The notes below the pieces were generated by a model. That model saw nothing but the letters and a program-made list of their open reading frames with translations, did no database searches and was not told where the DNA came from. From Frankia umida (GTDB lineage: Bacteria > Actinomycetota > Actinomycetes > Frankiales > Frankiaceae): 64,000 nucleotides of DNA. Position 1 is the first letter of the stretch. The number at the start of each line of letters is the position of its first letter. Both the position numbers and the translations under genes were made by a program. This document shows, piece by piece, positions 17,902-26,906 of the stretch. The stretch is taken from assembly GCF_023242945.1 (NCBI RefSeq), contig NZ_JALKFT010000021.1:1-64000 (forward strand), written 5' to 3'.

Positions 17902-19104
17902 ATGATGGCGGCCGACGGCGACGAACCCCTCCGGGAGCGTCCTGACGTGCCCGTCGCCAATGCCGTAGACCTGGCCGGCAGCGGGCCTCTCGCCAGCGCC
18001 GGGCCTCTCGCCAGCAGCGGGTCCTTCGCTGAGGTCGGGCCGGCGGATGTGGTCGCCCGTTATCTCCACCACCTCGAAGGCGAGCGTGGCCTCGCCCGTA
18101 ACTCGGTCCTCGCCTACCGTCGCGATCTGCGGCGGTATCTCGTCCATCTGGCCGCGCGGGGGTTGCCCTCGTTGGACGCGGTGGGCGAGGCGGAGGTTGC
18201 CGGTTTCGCCGCGGCGCTGCGCGCGGGGGACGACGAGCATCCGCCGCTGGCCGCCGCGTCCGTGGCGCGGATGCTCGTCGCGGTGCGGTCACTGCACCGC
18301 TTCGCCGCCGAGGAGGGGGACGTGCGTGAGGACGTCTCGAAGCCGGTACGGCCGCCGGCGCCGCCGCGGCGTCTGCCCAAGGCGCTCACCGTCGACCAGG
18401 TGAGCGCGGTGCTGGCCGCCGCGGGCGGCCAGCACGCCACGGCCCCTGCCACCTCCGGTGGCAGCGGTGGTGGCGGTGGCAGCGGTGATGCGCTGGAGGC
18501 CGCCCGTCGGCTCCGGGCCACCGCCCTGCTGGAGCTGCTCTACGGGACCGGCGCGCGTATCTCCGAGGCGGTCGGCCTCGACCTCGACGATCTGGACCTC
18601 GAAGCCGCGTCCGTGCGCCTGCACGGCAAAGGGGGGCGCGACCGGGTCGTCCCGCTGGGGCGCTGCGCGGTGCTGGCGCTGGCGGACTATCTGCGGGCGG
18701 CGCGGCCGCGTCTGGCCGCGGCCCGCTCGGGGGCGGCGGTGTTCCTGTCGCGACGCGGCAACCGGCTGTCCCGCCAGAGTGCGTGGACACAGCTACGCAC
18801 CGCGGCCGCGGCGGCGGGGGTGGACGGCGTGTCACCGCACGTGCTGCGGCACTCCTTCGCCACCCACCTGCTCGACGGGGGCGCGGACGTCCGGGTCGTG
18901 CAGGAGCTGCTGGGTCATGCCTCGGTGAGCACGACCCAGATCTACACCCTCGTGACGGTCGACCGGCTCCGTGAGGTGTATGCCACATCACACCCACGTG
19001 CGCTCGCCACCGGCGGCCCGGCCACGCGTGGCCGCCCGGGCGATGAGGGTCCCGCCGTGGATCGTCCCGCCCGGGGATTCAGCGAGCCCACCGCGAGGTT
19101 CTGA
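17902..19104 (+). CDS. xerD: tyrosine recombinase XerD
   Basis: The product has 400 residues. It has an N-terminal SAM-like core-binding domain (VARYLHHLEGERGLARNSVL) and a C-terminal catalytic domain with Arg219 (YGTGARISEA), His313-x-x-Arg316 (HVLRHSFATHLL), His339 (LGHASVSTTQ) and nucleophile Tyr348. XerCD resolve chromosome dimers at dif. The family is usually about 300 residues; the extra length comes from a 45-residue N-terminal extension with Gly-Pro-Leu-Ala-Ser repeats, a Gly/Ser-rich insertion (SGGSGGGGGSG) before the catalytic Arg, and a 35-residue tail. Position after pyrG-NUDIX is the conserved xerD locus of actinobacteria. I found no dif site here. Confidence 0.9.
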   Translation: MMAADGDEPLRERPDVPVANAVDLAGSGPLASAGPLASSGSFAEVGPADVVARYLHHLEGERGLARNSVLAYRRDLRRYLVHLAARGLPSLDAVGEAEVAGFAAALRAGDDEHPPLAAASVARMLVAVRSLHRFAAEEGDVREDVSKPVRPPAPPRRLPKALTVDQVSAVLAAAGGQHATAPATSGGSGGGGGSGDALEAARRLRATALLELLYGTGARISEAVGLDLDDLDLEAASVRLHGKGGRDRVVPLGRCAVLALADYLRAARPRLAAARSGAAVFLSRRGNRLSRQSAWTQLRTAAAAAGVDGVSPHVLRHSFATHLLDGGADVRVVQELLGHASVSTTQIYTLVTVDRLREVYATSHPRALATGGPATRGRPGDEGPAVDRPARGFSEPTARF

Positions 19105-19207
19105 CCCGGCGCGCCTGCCGTGGATCGGCTGCGGTGAGCTGGACGTCAGCCTCCGGCGTGGCGCGCTGCGGTGCGGCCAGCGCCAGGAGGGTCACCCGGG
19201 TGCGGGT

Positions 19208-19426
19208 TCAGGACGGGGTGTACGGCCCAAGGCTCGGCATGCCGTTCGAGGGTGCCGAGGTGGGAACCCCGCCGACGCCGCCCACCGCCTGGGTGCTGCG
19301 CTCCGCGAGCGTCTCGCCCACCTTGCGCGCGATCGCCTCCATCAGGCGCAGCGCCTGCGGCAGCGACAGGTTCAGTACCACTTCGCTGTCGTTCGTCATC
19401 GCGAAGCGAACCGATACGTCCGCCAT
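19208..19426 (-). CDS. small protein of unknown function
   Basis: This 72-residue protein starts MADVSVRFAMTNDSEVVLNL, continues with an amphipathic helix (SLPQALRLMEAIARKVGETL) and ends with a flexible Gly/Pro tail. ATG 19426 is preceded by a good ribosome site (AGAGAGG). A longer in-frame reading to 19714 exists but has no coding character. No membrane segment or known domain is visible. It lies convergent to xerD and upstream of nothing on its own strand until the lipoprotein pair. Confidence 0.65.
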   Translation of the reverse strand: MADVSVRFAMTNDSEVVLNLSLPQALRLMEAIARKVGETLAERSTQAVGGVGGVPTSAPSNGMPSLGPYTPS

Positions 19427-19877
19427 TGCTCGACCTCTCTCGCCTGTTTCGTTAGATCTACCCGTTGCGTGTGAAACCGAACGGTACGGCCCATCTCCGG
19501 CCAACGCACGCCCGGGGTTACCGGACCCGCCCGGAGCATCGCCATGGGTACCGTTCCGCTCGCTGACGGTGGTGATCCACGAGCTGTAACTCTCTGTCAC
19601 GTGCGCTGCTCCTCTGCCGGTAGCGACGTGTGTGGGAACCCGTCTGCCCGGTCGAAGGTCCCGGCCGGCGAGCGCGGGATGATCGGACACGTAGCTGTCC
19701 CGTTGTTCATGCATAGTCCCTCATTGCCCCCGGCTGTCCGTCGGCGGGTGGGGGTGCCATGAGTCGGTGCGCCGGAGGGTGAACGATCTGGTTCCGGCCG
19801 TCCAGTCCGCCGGCCTGCGGGTTCACTCCCGGTCGCCGAAACGCGCGGCAGGCGGACGACTCGGGCAGGATGGCAGG
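19427..19877. other. divergent intergenic region
   Basis: These 451 bases separate the small minus-strand gene from the plus-strand F420 oxidoreductase. I see no gene with coding character. A -10-like CAGGAT at 19866-19871 lies 6 nt before the GTG of the oxidoreductase and may make it leaderless. No clear operator palindrome is visible. Confidence 0.4.
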
Positions 19878-20561
19878 GTGACCTCGCCCAAGCATGTTCC
19901 CGCGGACGTACCCGACCTCTCCATCGGCATTCTCGGCGGTTCCGGACCGCAGGGCGGCGGCCTCGGGCTGCGTTTCGCCCAGGCCGGGCACCTCGTGCTC
20001 ATCGGTTCGCGTTCCACCGAGCGTGGCGAGGAAGCCGCCGCCAAGCTCGCCGGACCGGGCCTGCGCATCGAGGGCGCCGACAACGCCACCGTCGCCGCGC
20101 GGGCCGACGTCGTCATCGTCGCCGTCCCCTGGGACGGGCACCGCGAGACGCTCGAGTCGCTGCGCGGCCCGCTGACCGGGAAGATCGTCATCGACTGTGT
20201 CAACCCGATGGGCTTCGACAAGGGCGGCGCCTTCGCCCTGCCCGTGCCGGAGGGCAGCGCCGCCCAGCAGGCCGCCGCCGTCCTGCCCGAGAGCACGGTC
20301 GTCGGTGCCTTCCATCACGTCTCCGCCGTCCTGCTCGCCGACGAGACGGTCGAGTCGATCGACACCGACATCCTCGTGCTCGGCGACGACCGCGCCGCCA
20401 CCGACCTGGTCGCCGCACTCGCGGAGCGCATCCCCGGGATGCGCGGCATCTACGCCGGCAAGCTGCGCAACGCCGGTCAGGTGGAGGCGCTCACCGCCAA
20501 CCTGATCTCGATCAACCGCCGGTACAAGGCCCACGCCGGCCTGCGCGTCACCGACGTCTGA
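19878..20561 (+). CDS. npdG: F420-dependent NADP reductase (NADPH:F420 oxidoreductase)
   Basis: The product has 227 residues. The Rossmann start IGILGGSGPQGGGLGLRFAQ, followed by VLIGSRSTERGEEAA (NADP phosphate binding by SRS-type residues), VVIVAVPWDGH and VIDCVNPMGFDKGG, fits the NpdG/Fno family that moves hydride between NADPH and coenzyme F420 in the cytosol. Length matches the family. GTG 19878 begins the typical N-terminus. It could supply reduced F420 to deazaflavin-dependent enzymes such as the one at 58689. The receptor-like gene follows after 31 bases. Confidence 0.88.
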   Translation: MTSPKHVPADVPDLSIGILGGSGPQGGGLGLRFAQAGHLVLIGSRSTERGEEAAAKLAGPGLRIEGADNATVAARADVVIVAVPWDGHRETLESLRGPLTGKIVIDCVNPMGFDKGGAFALPVPEGSAAQQAAAVLPESTVVGAFHHVSAVLLADETVESIDTDILVLGDDRAATDLVAALAERIPGMRGIYAGKLRNAGQVEALTANLISINRRYKAHAGLRVTDV

Positions 20562-20592
20562 CCGGACTGGACGAGCCGGGATCGGACTGACT

Positions 20593-21378
20593 GTGACGCG
20601 GGGAGCGCCGGACCGTCGGGCCACGTCGACGGACCTCGATGACCTCGGGCTCGCCGTGGCCGTTCCCGACCGGATCGAGCGGGTGGTCTCGCTGGTGCCG
20701 AGCCTCACCGAATCGGTCGCCCGCAGCGCCCCCGGGCTGCTCGTCGGGGCGACCGACTGGTGCGGCGAACCACCCGGGCTCGAGGTCACCCGCATCCGCG
20801 GCACGAAGAACCCCGATCTGGCGGCGATCGTCGCCCTCGCCCCGGACCTCGTGCTCGCCAACGCCGAGGAGAACCGGGCCCCCGACCTCACCGCCCTGCG
20901 GGACGCCGGACTCGCGGTATGGGTGACCGCGCCCACCACCGTCGACGGCGCACTGCACAGCCTCGACCGGATGCTGCGGCTGGCCTGCCGCCTGCAGCGT
21001 CCCCCCTGGTGGGAACAGGCCCGGGCCCTCTGGTCGGCGCCCCCACCGCCGGGACCGCGCCGCCGGGCCCTGATACCCGTCTGGCGCCGGCCGTGGATGG
21101 CGGTGGGCCGTGACACCTTCACCGGGGACGTGCTGCGCCGGCTCGGCGTCGACAACGTGCTGGCCGACGCCGACCAGCGCTATCCCCGGTTCGACCCGGC
21201 CACGGTGCCCCCGCACGACCTGGTCGTCCTGCCGGACGAGCCGTACGCGTTCAGCCCCACCGACGGCCCCGAGGCGTTCACCGCGCCGGCGGTGTGCGTC
21301 TCGGGGCGCCTGCTGACCTGGTACGGCCCGTCCCTGGTGGCGGCGCGCACGGAACTCGCCGCCGCGCTCGCCCGCTAG
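20593..21378 (+). CDS. helical-backbone metal receptor (BtuF/FecB-like), no signal peptide
   Basis: The product has 261 residues. The pattern RIERVVSLVPSLTESV, then LVGATDWCGEP, RIRGTKNPDLAAIVALAPDL and LVLANAEENRAPDLTALRDA is that of class III substrate-binding proteins for cobalamin or siderophores. There is no signal peptide or lipobox and no ABC permease nearby, so it is probably cytosolic, unlike classical BtuF. It has a conserved single Cys in WCGEPP. The ligand is unknown; cobalamin is a reasonable guess given cobT, cobS and cobU elsewhere in the window. GTG 20593 is the start. Confidence 0.8.
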   Translation: MTRGAPDRRATSTDLDDLGLAVAVPDRIERVVSLVPSLTESVARSAPGLLVGATDWCGEPPGLEVTRIRGTKNPDLAAIVALAPDLVLANAEENRAPDLTALRDAGLAVWVTAPTTVDGALHSLDRMLRLACRLQRPPWWEQARALWSAPPPPGPRRRALIPVWRRPWMAVGRDTFTGDVLRRLGVDNVLADADQRYPRFDPATVPPHDLVVLPDEPYAFSPTDGPEAFTAPAVCVSGRLLTWYGPSLVAARTELAAALAR

Positions 21379-21437
21379 CCGCTGGCGCGCTGCCCGCGGA
21401 CGCCCAGGGACGGCACCGTCGTCACGGGCCGTTGCGG

Positions 21438-22349
21438 TCAGTAGCTGTGTTCGACGGTGGGGTAGCGGCCGTCCCGGACCTCGTCGCGGTAGGTGCGCGC
21501 GGCCGTGCCGAGGGCGGTGCGCAGATCGGCGTACCGCTTGACGAAACGAGGGGCTCGTCCGGCGCCGAGACCGGCCATGTCCTGCCAGACCAGCACCTGG
21601 GCGTCGCAGTCCGCGCCGGCGCCGATCCCGACGGTGGCGATCCGCAGCTCCTTGGTGACCCGGGCGGCGAGCTCCGCGGGCACCACCTCCAGGACGACGG
21701 CGAACGCGCCGGCCGCCTCGATCGCCAACGCCTCGGCCAGCAGCACGTCACCGGCCGCGTCCCGTCCCTGTACCCGGTAACCCCCGAAGGCATGCACGCT
21801 CTGCGGGGTCAGCCCCAGATGCCCGACGACCGGGATGCCGGCGGCCGTGAGCGTCCGCACCGCCTCAGCGACCCGCTGGCCGCCCTCGAGCTTCACCGCC
21901 TGCGCCCCACCTTCCTTCAGGAAACGGGTGGCCGTCTCCAGCGCCTGCGCCGGCCCCGCCTGGTAGGACCCGAAGGGCAGATCGGCGACGACCATCGCGT
22001 GCGGCGCCCCGCGCACCACGGCGCGGACCAGCGGAATCAGCTCGTCCACCGTGACGGGGATCGTCGTGTCATAGCCGTAGACGACGTTGGCGGCCGAGTC
22101 ACCGACCAGCAGGACGGGGATCTCGGCCTCGTCGAAGATGCCCGCGGTGGTGAAGTCGTAGGCGGTCAGCATCGCCCACTTCTGCCCGCGGGCCTTGGCC
22201 GCCGCCACATCGCGCACGGTGAAGCGGGTCCGGCCACGGGGCTGGCTGGCCGTGGTGGCACCCTCCTCGGGAGCCACGTAGGAGCCTGTGCCAGGGGAAC
22301 CTGCGGCGGGGGAGACGGCGCTGTGGGAACCAGTGTCTGACGACGTCAT
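21438..22349 (-). CDS. panB: 3-methyl-2-oxobutanoate hydroxymethyltransferase
   Basis: The product has 303 residues. It makes ketopantoate from alpha-ketoisovalerate and 5,10-methylene-tetrahydrofolate, the first step of pantothenate synthesis. Motifs include MLTAYDFTTAGIFDEAEIP, LLVGDSAANVVYGYDTT, VKLEGGQRVAEAV, VVGHLGLTPQSVHAFGG and TVGIGAGADCDAQVLVWQDM. About 40 N-terminal residues are extra and low in complexity. ATG 22349 has AGGAG at proper spacing. It is divergent from a TetR gene, with a 16-bp palindrome between them. Confidence 0.95.
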   Translation of the reverse strand: MTSSDTGSHSAVSPAAGSPGTGSYVAPEEGATTASQPRGRTRFTVRDVAAAKARGQKWAMLTAYDFTTAGIFDEAEIPVLLVGDSAANVVYGYDTTIPVTVDELIPLVRAVVRGAPHAMVVADLPFGSYQAGPAQALETATRFLKEGGAQAVKLEGGQRVAEAVRTLTAAGIPVVGHLGLTPQSVHAFGGYRVQGRDAAGDVLLAEALAIEAAGAFAVVLEVVPAELAARVTKELRIATVGIGAGADCDAQVLVWQDMAGLGAGRAPRFVKRYADLRTALGTAARTYRDEVRDGRYPTVEHSY

Positions 22350-22703
22350 GGGCACTCCTGATCCGTCCGTCCGGGCGACGGGGCGTCCCGGCGTGCCATC
22401 CATGCTGCCACCGCCGACGGCCTCCTGCCGGCCCTCGGGGCAGCCCCGCCGACCTTCGTGGGCGGGTCCCGGCGGATGTCCCGGCCAGGCCCGCCGTCCC
22501 CGGGCGTCCGACGTCGGACGTGGAGCACCACGCCGCTGCCATGGCAAACGGATGCGTCTGGCGCCCGGGCCACGTATGCTGATCTTGAAATGACACCGGA
22601 CAATCGACAGCAACGTGCGGCTCGACCAGGTGGCGGGTGGCCTATCCATGCGGACGCACAGGTACGGCGACCAGATCGCCGCGGTGAGCGGAAGGCGCGT
22701 CCG
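22350..22703. other. divergent panB/tetR intergenic region
   Basis: These 354 bases hold the ribosome site of panB, a 16-bp perfect palindrome (22505-22520) and a -10-like TATGCT (22575-22580) facing the TetR gene. No separate gene is supported. An ATG at 22590, 9 nt after the -10, is an alternative in-frame start of the TetR gene. Confidence 0.5.
22505..22520. promoter_or_regulatory. 16-bp perfect palindrome, candidate TetR operator
   Basis: CGTCCGACGTCGGACG is its own reverse complement. It lies between divergent panB and the TetR gene, about 55 bases upstream of the likely TetR -10. Half-sites recur just after the tetR start (near 22711). Binding by the adjacent TetR protein is inference. 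Confidence 0.45.
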
Positions 22704-23933
22704 ATGACAACGTCGGACGCCCGTCCGCCGCAGCCTCGTCGGCCAGCGGACCGGGCCCCCTCCGGGGTACGGATTCCGCGTGCCCCCGGCCGCCCCCGCG
22801 ACCCTCGGACCGACGAGGCGATCATCGCCGCGGCGCTGCACGAGCTGGCCACCGTCGGGTTCGCCGGGCTGTCCATGGAGGCCGTCGCCGCGAGCGCCGG
22901 CGTCGGCAAGGCCACCGTCTACCGGCGCTGGCCGACCAAGGACGCCCTGATCGGCGACGCCCTCGACACCCTCGCCGACGAGGTCGACACGGTCGAGACC
23001 GGCTCCCTGCGCGACGATCTGGTCGCCTGGCTCAACGCCCTGCGCCGCCGCAACATGCACTCCCTGGCCGGGCGGATCATGCCCCAGCTCGCCGCGGAGC
23101 GCACCACCCACCCCGACCTGTTCGCCACCTACTCACACCGGGTGCTGGAACCATCCCGCCGGTGGGCGGCGGACCTGCTGCGGCGTGGCATCGACTCGGG
23201 TGAACTCGCGGCGGACGTCGACGTTGACCTGATCGTCGACATGCTCATCGGCCCGGTCTCCTACCGTCAGTACCTCAGCGGCGACCGTGAGGTCAGCGGC
23301 GGCCGCACCGCTCGCATCGTCGACGTCATCCTCGTCGGCATCCGCGCCCCGGCATCGGACACCGACCCGATCACCACTGCCACCGCCACGGCCGCCACTG
23401 CTGCCGCTGCCACTGCTGCCGCTGCCACTGCCGCCGGCGGCACGGGCCAGCTCCCGGCCGCGCCCGCTGTAGCCGCCGCGCCCAACGGCGCCCCGGCGTC
23501 GGGTACTGCGCCGCCGTCCCATGGCGTGGTGCCGTCGGGCGGTGTCGCCACGTTCAGCGGCGCGGTCGTGGCCGGTCCGCAGCCGGCGGGTGGGCAGCTG
23601 GCGACGCCTCGCCTGGTGGCCTATCCGGTGGGCGCTCCCTTCGCGCTGGGCCAGACCTATCCGGTCCTCGGCCGGTACCCGGCCTCGGCGCCCGGCACGG
23701 GTACGCCCGCCTCCGGGACACCCGACGCCGGGACACCCGACGCCAGCTCGTCCACCGCAGGCCCGTCCCACGCAGGCCCGTCCCACGTCAGCCCGTCCGA
23801 GGCCGGGACGCCGCTGGCTGGTGCGTCCGTCAGCGGGGTGGACGCGGCGGACCACGGCCATGGCGACGCGGACGGCGTCCCGTCGGACGAGCCGCGGGTG
23901 GTGGACGTGCGCGCGCCAGAGTCGTCACCGTGA
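22704..23933 (+). CDS. TetR-family regulator with long low-complexity tail
   Basis: The product has 409 residues from ATG 22704 (447 from ATG 22590). The DNA-binding domain reads TDEAIIAAALHELATVGFAG, then MEAVAASAGVGKATVYRRWP, a classical TetR helix-turn-helix. The ligand-binding helices run to about residue 215 (VDLIVDMLIGPVSYRQYL). The final 190 residues are a Pro/Ala/Thr/Gly-rich extension including Thr-Ala-Ala-Ala repeats and TPDAGTPDAS-type repeats, about doubling the usual 200-residue length. GGAAGG precedes ATG 22704. Target genes are unknown; panB is divergent. Confidence 0.85.
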   Translation: MTTSDARPPQPRRPADRAPSGVRIPRAPGRPRDPRTDEAIIAAALHELATVGFAGLSMEAVAASAGVGKATVYRRWPTKDALIGDALDTLADEVDTVETGSLRDDLVAWLNALRRRNMHSLAGRIMPQLAAERTTHPDLFATYSHRVLEPSRRWAADLLRRGIDSGELAADVDVDLIVDMLIGPVSYRQYLSGDREVSGGRTARIVDVILVGIRAPASDTDPITTATATAATAAAATAAAATAAGGTGQLPAAPAVAAAPNGAPASGTAPPSHGVVPSGGVATFSGAVVAGPQPAGGQLATPRLVAYPVGAPFALGQTYPVLGRYPASAPGTGTPASGTPDAGTPDASSSTAGPSHAGPSHVSPSEAGTPLAGASVSGVDAADHGHGDADGVPSDEPRVVDVRAPESSP

Positions 23934-24082
23934 GTGTGTGTGTTCGGGGGGTTCGGCCGGGACGCGGGTAGCATCGCGAGCGGGTCAGGAAAACCTGCCG
24001 TGGGCCGCCCTCGGGGCGGTTACCCGCCGGCCGCGGGATGATTGCCCGCGCTCAGCGTCCCAGCGCACACAGGAGAGTCTCG

Positions 24083-26059
24083 GTGTCCGACGTCCGCGTG
24101 ACCGTCCAGCATGACCAGCGCAGCGAGCCGCGGGTGGTGCCGACCGGTACGACGGCCGCCAGCCTGTTCGCCGACGACCGTTCGGTCATCGCCGCGGTGG
24201 TCGACGGCCAGCAGCGCGACCTCGCTCATGTCCTCACTGACGGGGCCGTCGTCGAGGCGATCGCGCTGGACTCGCCGGCCGGGCGGGCGATCGTGCGGCA
24301 TTCGGCGGCGCACGTGGTCGCCCAGGCCGTGCAGGACCTGTTCCCGAAGGCGCGCCTGGGCATCGGCCCGCCCATCGAGAACGGGTTCTACTACGACTTC
24401 GACGTCGAGACCCCGTTCACCGCGGACGATCTGAAGGCCATCGAGAAGAAGGCCCAGGCGATCATCAAGTCCGGTCAGCGGTTCGCCCGTCGGGTCGTCA
24501 GTGACGACCAGGCCCGCGCCGAACTCGCCGACGAGCCGTACAAGCTGGAACTGATCGGCCTGAAATCGAGCGCCGGTGACGACGCCGAGGCGAGCGTCGA
24601 GGTCGGCGGCGGCGAGCTGACCATCTACGACAACCTGGACGCGAAGACCGGCGATCTGTGCTGGAAGGACCTCTGCCGCGGGCCACACGTGCCGAGCACC
24701 CGGTCGATTCCCGCGTTCGCGATTCTGCGTTCGGCGGCCGCCTACTGGCGCGGTAGTGAGAAGAACCCGCAGCTACAGCGGATCTACGGCACCGCCTGGG
24801 AATCCCGTGAGGCGCTGAAGGACTACCAGACCCGCCTCGCCGAGGCCGAGCGGCGCGACCACCGCCGCCTCGGTGCCGAACTCGACCTGTTCTCCTTCCC
24901 GACCGAGATCGGCCCCGGCCTGTCGGTGTTCCACCCCAAGGGTGGCGCGGTGCGCACCGCGATGGAGGACTACTCGCGGCGTCGGCACACCGAGGCGGGC
25001 TATTCGTTCGTCAACACCCCGCACATCACCAAGTCCGAGCTGTACGAGATCTCCGGGCACCTCGACTGGTTCGCCGACGGCATGTACCCGCCCATGCAGC
25101 TCGACGGCGGCACCGACTACTACCTCAAGCCGATGAACTGCCCGATGCACATCCTGATCTACCGGTCGCGCGGCCGGTCGTACCGGGAGCTGCCGCTGCG
25201 GCTGTTCGAGTTCGGCACCGTCTACCGGTACGAGAAGTCCGGCGTGGTGCACGGCCTGACCCGGGTGCGTGGCCTCACCCAGGACGACGCCCATCTGTTC
25301 TGCGCCCGCGAACAACTGCCCACCGAACTCGACGGCACCCTGAGCTTCGTGCTCGGCCTGCTGCGCGACTACGGCCTCGACGACTTCTACCTGGAGCTGT
25401 CGACCCGCCCCGAGGGCAAGGCCGTCGGCACCGACGAGGAATGGGCCGAGGCCACCGACCTGCTGCGCGAGGCCGCCCAGAAGCAGGACCTCGAACTCGT
25501 CATGGACCCGGGCGGCGGCGCCTTCTACGGCCCGAAGATCTCCGTGCAGGCGCGCGACGCGATCGGCCGTACCTGGCAGCTGTCCACCATCCAGGTCGAC
25601 TTCCAGCTGCCACAGCGGTTCGACCTCGAATACCAGGCCGCGGACGGCACCCGCAAACGCCCGTTCATGATCCACCGGGCCCTGTTCGGCACGATCGAAC
25701 GGTTCCTCGCGATCCTGCTGGAGCACTACGCCGGTGCCCTGCCGCCGTGGCTCGCCCCCGTGCAGGTCGTCGGCATCCCGATCACCGACGAGCATGTGCC
25801 CTACCTGGACGAGATCGCCCGGCGCCTGTCCACCCAGGGCATTCGCGTCGAGGTCGACGCCTCGGACGAGCGCATGCAGAAGAAGATCCGCACCGCGCAG
25901 AAGCAGAAGGTTCCCTTCATGCTCCTCGCCGGCAACGACGACGTCGCGGCCGGCGCCGTCTCCTTCCGCTTCCGCGACGGAACCCAGCGCAACGGTGTCC
26001 CCGTCGATGACGCGATCGCCGAGATCCTCGACGCCGTCACCCGCCGCATCCAGGTCTGA
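24083..26059 (+). CDS. thrS: threonyl-tRNA synthetase
   Basis: The product has 658 residues and charges tRNA-Thr. It has an N-terminal TGS domain (VRVTVQHDQRSEPRVVPTGT), an editing domain with the HxxxH zinc motif (RHSAAHVVAQAVQDLFPKA) and the CRGPHVPSTRSI segment, a class II catalytic core (NCPMHILIYRSRGRSYRELP, FGTVYRYEKSGVVHGLTRVR) and an anticodon-binding domain (VQVVGIPITDEHVPYLDEIA). GTG 24083 follows AGGAGAG. A TAGCAT -10-like hexamer at 23969-23974 would give a leader of about 100 nt with short G+C hairpins; I do not see a T-box consensus in it. Confidence 0.97.
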   Translation: MSDVRVTVQHDQRSEPRVVPTGTTAASLFADDRSVIAAVVDGQQRDLAHVLTDGAVVEAIALDSPAGRAIVRHSAAHVVAQAVQDLFPKARLGIGPPIENGFYYDFDVETPFTADDLKAIEKKAQAIIKSGQRFARRVVSDDQARAELADEPYKLELIGLKSSAGDDAEASVEVGGGELTIYDNLDAKTGDLCWKDLCRGPHVPSTRSIPAFAILRSAAAYWRGSEKNPQLQRIYGTAWESREALKDYQTRLAEAERRDHRRLGAELDLFSFPTEIGPGLSVFHPKGGAVRTAMEDYSRRRHTEAGYSFVNTPHITKSELYEISGHLDWFADGMYPPMQLDGGTDYYLKPMNCPMHILIYRSRGRSYRELPLRLFEFGTVYRYEKSGVVHGLTRVRGLTQDDAHLFCAREQLPTELDGTLSFVLGLLRDYGLDDFYLELSTRPEGKAVGTDEEWAEATDLLREAAQKQDLELVMDPGGGAFYGPKISVQARDAIGRTWQLSTIQVDFQLPQRFDLEYQAADGTRKRPFMIHRALFGTIERFLAILLEHYAGALPPWLAPVQVVGIPITDEHVPYLDEIARRLSTQGIRVEVDASDERMQKKIRTAQKQKVPFMLLAGNDDVAAGAVSFRFRDGTQRNGVPVDDAIAEILDAVTRRIQV

Positions 26060-26086
26060 CGCAGACCCGGCTGTCGACGGCCGCCC

Positions 26087-26118
26087 GCGTAGGACGGGAT
26101 CTCCGTCCCGTCCTACGC
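26087..26118. terminator. bidirectional terminator hairpin after thrS
   Basis: A perfect 13-bp stem (GCGTAGGACGGGA, 26087-26099, with its complement at 26106-26118) and 6-nt loop sits between convergent thrS and the dienelactone hydrolase gene. It probably ends both transcripts. Confidence 0.85.
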
Positions 26119-26133
26119 CGAGGCCGACGGCGG

Positions 26134-26856
26134 TCAGGGCCGGGTTTCGAAGACCTCGGTGAACAGGTTGATCATGGCGGTCCAGGCGCGGTCGGCAGTG
26201 CGCTGGTCGTAGCGGACGCCGGGGATGATGCCGTCGGTGATCGGGTCGGTGAAGCCGTGTTCGGCGCCGCCGTACAGGCGTAGCTCCCAGTCGGCTTCGG
26301 CGGTGCGCATCTCCTGCTCGAAGGCGAGGCGCTGGTCCGCCGGGACGATGGGGTCCTCCGCGCCGAGGCAGACCAGGACCCGTCCGGTGATCGCGCCCGG
26401 CCGTGCCGGCTGCCGGGTGGCCAGGCCCGCGTGGAAGCCGACGACCGCGCGCAGGTCGGCGCCGGCGCGGGCCAGCTCCAGCGCGATCGTCCCCCCGAAG
26501 CAGAACCCGATCGCGGCGACCTGCCCGGACGCGACCTCCGGCCGGGCCAGCAGCACGTCCAGGCCGGCCCGGGCCAATGCCCGCTGCCGCTCGGGCGTGG
26601 CCAGCAGCCCGGCGTAGCGGTCGCCGGAGCGTTCGGTGTCCGAGCGTCCCCCACCGCCGTAGTAGTCCAGGGCGAAGGCCGCGTAGCCGGCCGCGGCCAG
26701 GCGGCGGGTCCAGTCGCGGGTGTGGTCGGTCAGGCCGCCACCGCCATGGCAGACCAGCACCCCTGGCCGCGGCCCGTCGTCCCGTGCGTCGTCGACGGCG
26801 AACTCGCCGATCAGGCGCAGATCCTCGTAGCTGTACTCGATCTCCTGCGTGCGCAT
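26134..26856 (-). CDS. dienelactone hydrolase family protein
   Basis: The product has 240 residues. The nucleophile elbow is AIGFCFGGTIALEL, where Cys replaces the usual Ser as in dienelactone hydrolases; the acid and His fall in CLGAEDPIVPADQ and LYGGAEHGFTDP. GVLVCHGGGGLTDHTRDW marks the oxyanion region. Such enzymes open lactone rings in chlorocatechol breakdown, but many have other substrates. ATG 26856 is preferred over GTG 26874 because GGAGG precedes it by 5 nt. The tlpA-like gene lies upstream on the same strand with a 50-base gap. Confidence 0.88.
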   Translation of the reverse strand: MRTQEIEYSYEDLRLIGEFAVDDARDDGPRPGVLVCHGGGGLTDHTRDWTRRLAAAGYAAFALDYYGGGGRSDTERSGDRYAGLLATPERQRALARAGLDVLLARPEVASGQVAAIGFCFGGTIALELARAGADLRAVVGFHAGLATRQPARPGAITGRVLVCLGAEDPIVPADQRLAFEQEMRTAEADWELRLYGGAEHGFTDPITDGIIPGVRYDQRTADRAWTAMINLFTEVFETRP

Positions 26857-26906
26857 GGCACCTCCGCCGCTCACGATGCCCGTCCGGACTTTTCCGCGTC
26901 CAGCGG

